Shown: positions 11,976-23,187 of the stretch, piece by piece | Numbering within the stretch: position 1 is the first letter of the stretch | Layout: the number at the start of each line of letters is the position of its first letter | Source: Impatiens glandulifera | Lineage: Eukaryota > Streptophyta > Magnoliopsida > Ericales > Balsaminaceae | DNA length: 64,000 nucleotides | Direction: 5' to 3' | NCBI RefSeq assembly: GCF_907164915.1 | Contig: NC_061867.1 | Span: 45,666,242 to 45,730,241 of the forward strand | Program-made: the position numbers and the translations under genes | Notes under the pieces: generated by a model | What the model was told of the DNA's origin: nothing | Databases searched by the model: none | The model's input: the letters and a program-made list of their open reading frames with translations, nothing else

Positions 11976-12797
11976 CTGTAGACACTTATTTTTCACCCCC
12001 TCCAATTTTTATAGTTTATAAATAGCTTTTTTGAAATAATTAATTTTTCATGAAAAGTTGATTTTGGATTTTAATAAGTTAAGGTGATAATTAGCCTAAG
12101 TTATGGAAATACAAGGGCTTTATCATACTTGATCTTGATATATTTAAGGTGTTTTATCATTTAATATCAGCTTAAGTAATAAAATAAAAATTTTATGGAA
12201 AAATATTTTTTCTTATGTAATAATGAGACTTTGGACATTTTTGTTAATTAAGTTTTGACTAAATAAGTTATTATGTTAAAGGGTTTTAATTAATTTACCT
12301 TAGATATATAAAACAAAAATAGTAAATATGGGGACATATTTGTGTAGAAGCATAAATATCATTTATTATTTCGTTGATGGGCGAATAATAAATGGGTATA
12401 TTAGAGCTAGGTCCCCAACCCAGATACCAGATAGATAGCCTACCTATTTGTTTCTCTCATCGGACAATAAGGTTTCGGTTCATCTCTCAAGAACACTCAA
12501 GAGGGCTATCAATATAGGGTTGGAAGACTTAAACCCATCCACATCAGACATTTTGATCCATGTCCAGATCCAAAACAAAAAGATTCACATTCCGATCCAG
12601 GTCCAGATTCAGAACAAGAAAATTCAAGATCAAGAGAAAATCAAGAAAAAGAGAATAACGAATAACGACTTAATAAACCGTTCTTCATTCCAGATTCAGG
12701 TACGTTTCCGCAACTTGTGTTTATCTCAATTTATCGACATAGAGTATTAAGATTATAGAACTAAAGAATAAAGATTTGGATTAAAGAGACTAAAAAG
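11976..12797 (+). repeat. Possible LTR of a decayed retroelement
   Basis: The block starts with TGTAGACACTTATTTTTCACC and stops where a primer-site-like motif begins. The 77-100 aa frames inside have no family resemblance. No partner LTR was found in the window, and the terminal CA is not clear, so this is an inference from the adjacent primer-like site. Confidence 0.3.
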
Positions 12798-12809
12798 TGG
12801 TATCTGAGC
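12798..12809 (+). other. Copia-type primer-binding-site-like motif
   Basis: TGGTATCTGAGC differs in one base from the initiator tRNA-Met primer site used by plant copia elements. It suggests that 11976-12797 is the left LTR of a plus-strand element, with 12810 onward as its leader. No gag or pol sequence was recognised downstream. Confidence 0.4.
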
Positions 12810-14305
12810 CTTCTCTATGTCGATCTATTGAGATTTAAGTTTATAAAAATTTTAAAGAATATGAGCAGATATTTTTTTTAATATATTTTGATCTAATTTG
12901 ACTAGAACGGATAATGATATAATGGATTAATGAATAGTAATAATAATATTTGATGTATATATTGATCTAAATTTTTGGATTAAATTAAAATAAAAGAAAG
13001 GCATCAAAAATCTAGATAGTTTTACATATATTCATTCAGATAAATTTATTTTGTTTAAAAAATTATGATTAAAGAATGATTCAAATTCTCTTATAATATC
13101 TAATTAATTAGAAATATAAAGAAGTTAAGTATTTTTATTTTAAATATTATGGTAAAATTAACTGATAAAAAGTAAAGTGAATCAATATTTTAATATTTAT
13201 TAATATTATATATATATATTTATTTATTTATTGATGTTCAGTTATATATAAATATATATATATATAGATATTTAGAATTATTTATAAATTTAAAAATTTA
13301 TAATAATTATGATTTCTATCAAATTTATAAATTATAAATTAAGGTATTTAATGTTTTAAGAATAATAATTAATTATTATTATTATTAATTAAGGAATTAG
13401 ATATATATATATATATTGAGGAATTAATTAAGGAATTTAATGTTTTAAGAATAATAATTAATTATTATTATTATTTAAGAAATTAGTTATATATTGAGGA
13501 ATTATGGTACACTTAACCGTTTAAATTCTAATTGAGTTTTTTAATATATAATTTAATTAAGATATTAATTATTTATAATAATTAATGTATATGTGTAAGA
13601 ATATTGGTATAGAAACCAATTATTATTAATAAAAAATAATAATAAGGAATTATATATATTTATTACTAAGGAGATTTAAAGAGTTATATATAATTAAGAA
13701 ATTAAGATATGAATATTTAATTAAGGAATTTAGTTTTAAAATAATAATTAATTAAAGAATTCAGATTTATTTTAAAATTAATAATAATTCATTATAACTA
13801 ATTATTATTTAAGGAATTAAAATAATGATAATTATTATTTTAATTAGTTAAATATTAAATAACTACTAATATATTAATATATTCATATAAAATTAAGAAT
13901 AAAGTTAAAATATTTTATGAAAATAAAGATTAAGAACGAAAATAAAGTAAATTAAGAAATTTAATATATTGTGATTTAAGAATTAAGTAAAGAAAAATAT
14001 ATATGTTTATATTTATCTTAATTTATAATTTAATTAAGATATTTATTATTTATATTATTTAGAATAAAAAAAATATTTATTATTATTATTTTTTATTAAT
14101 AATAATAATTTATTATTAAAGAATAAATAAAAAATATCAACTATTTGTTATATTTATCAGTAATTAAGAAAATAAATTATGATATATCAATTAATATAAT
14201 AATTGATAAATTTAGAAATTTAAAGTTATTTATATATTTTATATTATATTTGGATGAATAATCAATCATGTTATATTAAACATTTGAATATATATACATA
14301 TTTGT
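12810..14305. repeat. Very AT-rich sequence with internal direct repeats
   Basis: Over 80 percent A+T. A block containing AAGGAATTTAATGTTTTAAG and AATAATAATTAATTATTATT is repeated (about 13340-13420 and 13425-13500), and degenerate versions of AATTAAGGAATT recur to about 13800. No coding potential. Confidence 0.6.
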
Positions 14306-14790
14306 TTTATAAGATTAAGACGGTTGTGTTTGTAACTATGCGATTATTAATCGGACAAAAGTAAGTTTAATAATTGGTCGAGTTACACACTTAAAATATG
14401 TACATAAGTTATTAATTTATTAAATCAATTAATTGAAACAACATCCTACCAAAGTAGGTTCTCTTGTGTAGGTTAATATATTTTATAAATTAAGAAGGTA
14501 GTATGTATGTAATTCATGCGGTTATTTAATCGGCCCAAAGGAAGATAAATAATTGGTAAAAATAACATTATGCACATGTGGTAATAAATATGTAACAATT
14601 ATTCGGTATGCCATGAGAATAATTGGACTATCCAAATATAACCAATTGTTTGACAGGACTTATTGTTAATATTTGATTACTACAAAAGAGTACCGTTTGC
14701 AAGTTAATATTTAATGTCCAAAGACTAAATATTAATGTTGCGTTTGGTATCTTATGATGAGACGTACCATTATTTTGAATTTATGTGATT
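14306..14790 (+). repeat. Diverged duplicate blocks, possibly retroelement leader
   Basis: Two similar segments follow each other (about 14315-14405 and 14495-14585). Each has a GGT-GTATGTAATT-like start, then GCGGTTATT, AATCGG(C/A)C, AAAG and AATAATTGG. A third weak echo follows to 14790. Their position downstream of the primer-like motif at 12798 suggests the untranslated leader of a large retroelement; this is inference. Confidence 0.35.
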
Positions 14791-15375
14791 ATTAAATTTT
14801 TGTGGGTATGGTTGTTCATTTGTTTTGTTATCTAATTAAGTTAACACTTCTGTTTATACGGTTTTTCTTGTCAACATCTTATGTTGATTTTATATGATAA
14901 AGTTTTAAGACATATCTGAATTGTTATTTTTAAGAATTATATCTAAAATGGTTAAAATTGCTAAGGGTATTTTTAGACTAAAGATATCATAAGAAATACA
15001 CCATAATATATGTTTTATTTTGTTTCAAAATTAAATGCATTAAAGTTAGAGTTGCATTAATGTATTCGAATGTATCTATTTTAGATTTTCTTATCCACAC
15101 TTAAGTTAATTTGGTGTGAATTATAGTTAAGTAAAAATGGACTTAGTCTCTATATGAACTCACATTATATTGTGTGTAAAAAAATAAAAGATTGAAACAA
15201 AAAAAAATAACATAAATAATGTTCACTCGGCAAATACCTTAATAGATAATAAAGTAATGAAGTTGTAGAATTACAGATGTTGCACCTAAAAGAAAATTAC
15301 TAAAGAAAGTGGTGCATAAAAGAATACATATTATAGTTTTTTGTTTGTTTGTTTTAAGAGTAATTTAACTTCGAT

Positions 15376-15491
15376 ACTTATACACATTTGATGGAAAACT
15401 TCAGTATTACTAAACTAAATGTGTTGATGTGGTATTTATACACATTTGATGGAAACTTAAATATTACTAAAGTAAATGTGTTGATGTACGG
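15376..15491 (+). repeat. Tandem duplication, unit about 58 bp
   Basis: The segment with TATACACATTTGATGGAAA and TAAATGTGTTGATGT occurs twice back to back (about 15377-15433 and 15434-15491) with a few differences. Noncoding. Confidence 0.8.
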
Positions 15492-16529
15492 TTGAGTTAA
15501 TTGTCAATTATTAATTGATGGTAACCAACTTTCTAAATAAAACTAACTAACTATTAAAAATTAAAAATCAAAAAGACCAAGTCTAAGTCTTATATCCCTT
15601 AGATCATAATTTTATTTTCTAAAATTCTAATTAATTGAACTAGTCTAATTTAACCCAAAAAAAATTAATTACTAATTAAAAATTTAACGAACAAAAATAT
15701 ATAATTTTCCTTTTTTATTATTTAATATTCAAGATAATTTTAATTAATTAAAAAACCTTAAATATCTTAAGTATAATAATAGCTCAATTATTTTAACTGA
15801 GACAAATTATTATTTTAACTTATTAAAAATTAAAAATCAATTATTCTTGAAATTTTAGATGATCCAAAAATATTTGCTTTCTAATAGATCGTATAATGAA
15901 CCTTTATATGAATTTTGAAATAGTAATAGGCTCAGAAACTATTAAGAAGAGAAACTATAGAATTTGGAAGTGAAAATGAGTGTTTACCATGAGAGTAAAA
16001 GTCAATTGTGTGGTTGGTGGTTGATTTGGCATTTGAAAGTGTGAGGTCACGAGATAAAAGGTCGATTGGAATTGATAGATAGTTTTCCATAAATAAGAGG
16101 CTAGTTATTTTTAAAAAAAAAATATTCCTAAAAGGAAGGATAATCACACTTTAATATTGAGAAAAATACAAATTAATTAAAAAAACATCCAAAAAAAATA
16201 TTTGTATCCTCAAAATATATAAGATGAAATAGTATAATTTAATAAGATTAAGATTCTCAAAATAAACTAATTTGTATCTTAAATATGAAATATCAAACAA
16301 CAAATTAATTACAAAATTGTTGAATCATAATCAACTCATGTTATTTTCTAATTAGAATATGATTACATTCTATTACATTTCATATACCAAAATAACAATT
16401 ATGAAATGAAGTAGCAGAGTTAGAAGAGAATGCATCAAGTACTCATTTAGAGACGTCGGTGATTCACTTGAGTCGTAATTCAGAAGGTGATAGAATCCTA
16501 AACTTAATGAGGCAGAAGCAACTCAATGA
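15492..16529. other. AT-rich sequence, no gene seen
   Basis: Poly-A/T-rich sequence. The minus-strand frame at 15932-16147 shows no family features. Confidence 0.5.
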
Positions 16530-19500
16530 AAGAAATGATGAAATATGCTGGAAAACAGAAAATAACGAGAAGTTCATTACATGAAAGGCATGGAAAATGG
16601 TTAGAACAAGAGGACAGAAGGTAGAATGCCATAATGTGGTATGGTCTCGAAAGATTACTATTAAAAAAATCATTAATAGTAACCAAAAATAGTAACCGTT
16701 CAGCGGTTGATATTAAAAGGGTAATACCAACCGGTTTTAAAAACCATTAATATAAAGGGGGTCAATATCAACCGCCTCTTAAAACGGTTGATATTAACTC
16801 ATCTATATTAACGGAATTTTAAAACGGTTGATATTGACTCCACTCTATATCAACAGTTTCAAAAACCGTTGATATAAAGGGGGTCAATATCAACCGCTCT
16901 TAAAACGGTTGATATTAACTCATCTATATTAACGGAATTTTAAAATGGTTGATATACCCACTCTATATTAACAGTTTTAAAAACCGTTGATTTAACCACA
17001 TCTATATCAACCACTTTAAAAACCGTTGATATTGACCAAATCTATATCAACCATTTTAATAACAGTTGATATAAAGGGGAAATATCAACCGGTATTATAA
17101 GACTTATTCTGATATATATTTTGTTATATTATATTTTATTATTGCAGTAAAAGGTTTGAATAAATTTTATTCTTAGTAAAAAAGAAATTATTCAATATTT
17201 TTATTAAAAGTTGTTATGAGAATTTATTTGTAATTTTTGAGTTATTTTTTATTTATTTTATATGAGTAATAAAAGTGAGATAAGATAAAAAAAAATATAT
17301 ATATACACGAATGAAATATTTTTTTTAGGGAAGGTAAAAATAAAAATATTAATAAAATTTAGTGTTTATGTAAATTATAAATATTAATAAATTTTAATAT
17401 TTAATAAGAATAAAAAAATATTATTAAAAATAGGAGAAATTAAAAATTAAAATTTAAAGAAAAAATTAATAAGTGGAGGAGATTAGAGAGAAACTAGGAA
17501 AGATATATAATTATATATTTTTATTAAATTTAAAATATAATTAATAATTATTTATATAAATATATATGAATTTATTAATAATTAATTATATGAATTATAT
17601 ATATATATAATATAAATATTAAATAATAATAATAAGTAAAAAAACTAAAATTGTATGACAATATATTTTAAATTTAAAAACATAATATAATTTCATATTT
17701 TATGTAATAAAATAAATATATATATATATATAATTAAATTTGAAATATTTATATTTATTTAATAAAATATACATATAAAATTTTTAAAATTTAAAATTTT
17801 TATATAAATTAATTTGATTGGTTATTTAATAGAGTAAATATATATAATATTACCATTTTAAAAATAGTTGATATTAAATATTTTTTAATATTTTGAATTT
17901 AATAATTTATATTTATATATAATATTTAATAGTTAATATATATATATATATATATAATATTTAAGTAATTAAATTTGTTAAATATAATATATATATATAT
18001 AATTAAAATAAATAAATAAAATATCATTAAAATCGTGGGTGTTATATAAAATAATTAATTAATTAATTCTCCATTATCTGATAATTTCTTTTTAACCTCA
18101 ATAACTTCTCCTCTCCTCAATCACCTCTCTTCCCACAACCTTTATTTTTATGACCTCGATTACTTATTCTCTCATCAATCTCTCTCATCCCTCAACCTCT
18201 CTCATTCCTCAACCCTATGCTCTCAAATCCCTGAGACAACTCTAGACCTCCTTCAAATCAATGCTCTTAATTCCTTTCTCATTTGCCTTATAGGTAAAAT
18301 TATCATTGTATAATCAGATTTTTGAGATACACTAAGAAGTTGTGAAATAGATTAAACAGATTCCTAATTAATTATAAAAGAGAGGAGGTAGTTAATTATG
18401 AAGAAAATGAGGTTTATACTGAAGGAAGAAGAAATAGATGATAGAAGATGAAGATCAATGAAGAAGAGATAGAAGATGAAGATCAAGGAAGAAGAAATAG
18501 AAGATGAAGATCGAATTATTATTTTTTATTTTTTGTATTATGAATTTTTTTTTTATTTAAATGTAGTATTTATATGTAATGGAATTAAATTATTTTAATG
18601 TTAATTTTAGAATTATATTTAAAAATTATCTTGTCATTTGAAATTTTGTATAAAATAATTAAATTTATTTTAAAGTGATTTTTAATTAAATAATTGAAAT
18701 ATTTTTTTTTATAAATTCGGAATAAAAAATGAAAACAACCATTATAATTAAGAAATTACAACCACTTTTATAGTTCTTAATAACAACCGCTTACAAAATG
18801 GTTAATATTGAGTAATGACAACATTTTTTAAAACGGTTGATATTGCTTAATAACAATTGCATGTAAAACGGTTGATATTTCTTAATAACAACCGCTCACA
18901 AAACGGTTGTTATTGAGTAATAACAACCGCCCCAAAATGGTTGATATTTCATGTTTGAGCAATGCCTACGGAGGCTCTAGTAACGGATGTCAACCGCTTT
19001 TTGAGCTGTTGTTATTACTCAATACTAACCATTTTTTGTTTAATAACAACAATAAAAACCATTGATATTGACCTTTTTTTTACTAGTGTAATTATTCTTT
19101 ATCACCAATTTATTCTCTAGTTGGTATACATGAAAAGGTTGACAATAAAAGACAGGATTCGAAAATACATAAACAATCCTGATATCAATTGTGTCCTATG
19201 TTCAGAAGTTGAGGAAAACATAAACCATTTATTTGGGGAATGCTCTTTTATAATACAAATTTGGAGGAGGTGTGTTGTAAACATGAACATCATCAACTTT
19301 CCAGGAACATGGGAAGAAATCCAAGAGTGGATGAGGAATAAAGCAAAAGGAAGATCATTATGTAAGTATGCTGAAATGCTACTTTTGAGTAGTAATCTAC
19401 AATATCTAGAAAGAAAAAAAAAATTCATAGTGGAAGAAGTAGAACTGCTGAAGATATTTCAGGAGATATAACTTTAGATGGAAATGCACTTATTCAATCT

Positions 19501-19748
19501 TGGAGAGGAATCGAAAGAAATGAAGAGAATAAAAAGCTCTACTAAATATGGGATATTTTGTTTGAGAAAGTCACAAGTGATTTCAAAGTAAAAACGCTAT
19601 ATGTGTTAATTGATTGTTGTTATTGTATGTAATTCAATACTTGTTTCATTATCAAGTTTAGAAATTGTCTAGATTTTATCTTAAACATTTGTATTTTTCC
19701 CTCTTTTGAGTTTTTTTAATGAAATGTCACTAAGTTATTTTCCCAAAA
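16530..19748 (+). pseudogene. LINE ORF2 C-terminal remnant, split by a CACTA element
   Basis: Before the insertion the plus strand encodes an ENNEKF..KAWKMVRTRGQK..HNVVWSRK-like stretch (about 16533-16654). After it the frame continues as YHQFIL.LVYMKRLTIKDRIRKY (stop for Trp) and then a zinc-binding zf-RVT motif (CVLCSEVEENINHLFGEC, about 19190-19243). This is the usual C-terminus of plant L1-type LINE reverse transcriptase proteins. The frame ends near 19471. The noncoding tail ends in TTTTAATGAAATGTCACTAAG and an A-run at about 19743-19750, a typical LINE 3' end. Stops and frame damage make it nonfunctional. Target-site and 5' ends were not found. Confidence 0.85.
16656..19088. mobile_element. 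Non-autonomous CACTA (En/Spm) transposon, about 2.4 kb
   Basis: The right end is TACTAGTG (19081-19088), which reads CACTAGTA followed by A-rich sequence on the other strand. The left end TACTATTAAAAAAATC (from 16656) is a decayed version. Subterminal zones at about 16695-17100 and 18735-19075 are packed with copies of AACCGTTGATAT-like 12-mers in both orientations, the hallmark of CACTA transposase-binding regions. The 1.6-kb middle is AT-rich and encodes no transposase. The interrupted LINE frame resumes directly after the right end. A 3-bp target duplication is not clear because the left end is damaged. Confidence 0.85.
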
Positions 19749-21340
19749 AAAATGAAGGGGCTGATGGAGGCTTCCAAAACCAAGACCTACACTATCATAA
19801 GTAATTCAACATGGAAAGTCAACGAGGCGTGGAAGAATAAAGCAGAAAAGAAATCTGAAGACCATACTTACAAAGGAAGAGTCTACTTGGGGGATATCCA
19901 AACAAAGGTAGAGGTACTCAACTCTCCTTTTGAATTCAAACTGCTTTCTAAAGTAGAGGAGAAATTTATTGAAGACTGGGAGTTTGTGGTGGTTAGAAAT
20001 TTTATTGGGAAAAACGGAGTATTATTCCCAACTATCAAAGAGGCTCTAATTAAATAGTGGGGAGAAAAGGGGCTTGAAAAAGTTTCTGCAAACATACATG
20101 ACCTATACTTCATGCAGTTCAATTAGGGCTGAAATCTGAAAGAAATCTTGGAGAAATGGCATACTTGCATAGGATCAAATTGCATGAAGCTAGAAAAGTT
20201 ATCAGAAGAGATGAATCTACATAGCAGACCAACGGAAACTACCCAAATTTGGTTCAAGCTCTAGAACATTCCAGCCCACGTGTACAATGATGAAACAATT
20301 AGACATTTTGTAGGTACAATTGAGAAACTATTATATATGAACTCAATAACTTTAAGAGGAGAGCACTTGTCATTTGCTAAAATTAGCATTGAAATGCATC
20401 CTAGGAGTGTCATGCCAATGAAAATGACAATTGTTGACAGAAAATAAAAGCACAATGTCATGAAGATCTCTTATGAATAGAAACCAAAAAGATGTGTTTT
20501 CTGTAACACTTTCCTACACAATAAATGTGATAAAGTTAAAGAAGAAGAGAAGAAAAAACAGGAAACAGAAAACAGAAAAGAAAGAGAAGGAAACAGATGA
20601 GACTAAACTCAAAGATCAAATATTTGTAGAAGAAAGGAAGAATGATTCTGGGAAAAAGGAAAACAACGAAGGAAAGAAAGTAAAGGAAAATCAAGGTGAA
20701 GAGAAAAGAAATTTTTCTGTAATGCAAAGGATTATGATGAAAATGGAAGATGAACCTCAAGTTGCTGTTGAGGAAACTCAAGAAGAAGACACCCATAATT
20801 TCAAAGCAGAAACAAAGAATTATAAAGCCGATAAAGAAAATTTCAAAACCGATGTGGAGTCTGAAGTTAAAACTGAAGATAAGGAAGACAAGAATATCGA
20901 AATTCAAGTTCAAGATAACAAAGGTAAAAGCCCTGAAATTCTCAGAAATAATTATTTATATCAAATCAGAACGGGCTCGTATAAATAGAGAATTCAAAAT
21001 TAGAAACAACAATATCATCATCCTCTTCAATACAATCTACTTTCATCGTTAGAGGATGAGGAAAGGGGAAAGAGAGGGGAAGATTGTCTCTCAATAAAAA
21101 TAGATGGCATGCAAAAATCCTAACTAAGTTGGGATGGTTAGGTTTGAATATAATCTTTTATTTTTGTAATTTCTATTTTTTTATAATGTATGAATACTAC
21201 GAATCAGTTTTTTTAGGGTTTTAATTGTTATTTTTAATCATAGTTAAGATTATTCTAGTTTTGATTTCTAATTCTCCCATTTTTAAGATTTTATTGAAAA
21301 TGGTTTTAACCATTTTGAAAAAAAAAATTACAATTTATTC
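19749..21340 (+). pseudogene. LINE ORF1 (gag-like) remnant lacking ORF2
   Basis: The frame from 19752 encodes a DUF4283-like region (WEFVVVRNFIGKNGVLFPT, then IKEAL). After stops and frame changes come a stretch like IPAHVYNDETIRHFVGTI, the motif ITLRGEHLSFAKI, and a CCHC-like knuckle (RCVFCNTFLHNKC, about 20493-20531). A highly charged Lys/Glu tail runs to about 20985. This order matches ORF1 of plant LINEs. No reverse transcriptase follows. The sequence goes directly to a 3'-like end with GGTTTTAACCATTTTG and an A-run near 21320-21330. It lies directly behind the A-tail of the preceding LINE remnant. Confidence 0.75.
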
Positions 21341-23187
21341 ACTTCTAATTTGAGCTGTCAAAATTTTTACTATTATAATTTTAAATATCTATCGCTTTGC
21401 ACCTCATTTTCATTTTTTTTTAAATTAACTCATAATCTTTGCTTTGACTTCTACAATATAAAACAAACAACATTTTCAAATTCAATTTTTACATTTTGAC
21501 CGAAATTTATTTTGGAGATGACTAGTACGGTTATATAGCTTCAAATACATTTATCCTTTTATTTAATTTCTTTATCTTTCATTTAGATTTATAATCTTTA
21601 TTTTGATTTATACAATAAAAAAAGGAAAAAAACCAAATTCAAGTAAGTTAAAAAAAAAAAGGAAAATACACTCTTCAAAAAATAATCATAATCATTAGAT
21701 TTTACCTTTTATCTTTTATTTCTTTTTCGACAATGTTGTTTAAACTCAAATTTGGGGAAGTTTTTATCAAACATACTTAAACTTTTAATTGTGTCATATA
21801 GGATCACATTATCACAATTTTAACCATCATATTTTTTTTCCAAAGGAACGTTATTATGTCCTTTTCGATTTTTTTTTAACTATTTTCACCCATTACATAT
21901 TTTTTAAAGCATTTAAATTGCAAACAAGATTTTGGAACTTTTATATTTTTTAAAAAAAATACTTAATTTAAAACACAAATACGTCCAAATTGATAAAATC
22001 GCTACATAAAACTATATGATTTTGAAATTTATCAAAAATAAATATTAAACATATCTCTTTATAAAATTTCTCAAATCTTATATCAAATCACACTGTTTTA
22101 AGTCACTCTCACCACTTTCGATAAATCAAAATGCGTAAATCTCAAAAAAAAAAATTATTTAAAAAATATTCCTCCAAAACAATTTTAAATATTATTTTGT
22201 TTGCATATTAAACAAATTAATTAAAAAAACGAAAAATAATACATAATAAACAATGCGACATTTTGTTCTTTCCAAAACCCTCAAATTTTAAAAATTATTA
22301 TTGATCAAAAAACATGTGGCAATATTCAACGATTAAGCTTTATTTAATAAAAAAAAATATTTAAATTCGAATATCAACTAATAATTGGTCTTTCATTTTT
22401 AAATAAACTTATATTCTTCACAGGTTCCAATACCTTTTATATCTAATTCTTCTCATTTATTTGAGACATGAGTTTATGGTTAAAAGTCACTTTATTAGTC
22501 AAACTTTCAATATATTGTAAAAAGTCACTTTACTGAAATATTATATTAGTTAAATTTTAATTTATTTAATTTTAAATTTACACTAAATTTTCATTTAACT
22601 CAAAATTGTATCATTCAAAATAACTTTTTTTTTAAATATATTTTATTTTTATATATTAATACTGTTTAAATTTTTAACTTGAAAAACACAATTCCTGCAA
22701 ATAATACTAATAATCTTTTTATAGAATTTGCCCAATATTGTTCCCATAGTTAGTGCAAAACAAGCATAATTGTTAAAAACAAAATGGACAAGTGAACAGA
22801 AATTAAGAAAAAAACAAAATTAAGCTAACCTTGAAATTTCAATAATAATATTTTCCAAGTCAGTTTGTACATATAATAACAACAACAAAAAAACAATAGC
22901 TTGAAAATAAGTGATAATATAAAATAACTAAACCCATTCTTTTTCATTTCAATTTTCCACATTACCCTTTTCTCATTTTCTCCATATAGTAAAATGGGTT
23001 ACAACTTACAACCAGCAAAAGCATTGATTAAATACATACAATTCATTTTTCTAGCCAAATACTCAAAAGGATTATGTTGTGACATTCTTCCTATCTTCTT
23101 CTATCCTTTCCCCAACGATCGAGTCTTCCTCGAGACCCACCATAACTTTTTGCTAGATTCTTCTAAGAGATCATAATAAGTTGGATT
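21341..23187. other. AT-rich intergenic sequence and PIN 3' flank
   Basis: Long A and T runs and no gene. The last 200 bases before 23188 probably hold the 3' UTR of the minus-strand PIN gene. The small plus-strand frame at 22994-23176 lies in that flank and is not considered real. Confidence 0.5.

Noticed and set aside
20536..20913. Minus-strand Phe-rich frame of 125 aa
   Set aside because: Complement of the Lys/Glu-rich LINE ORF1 tail.
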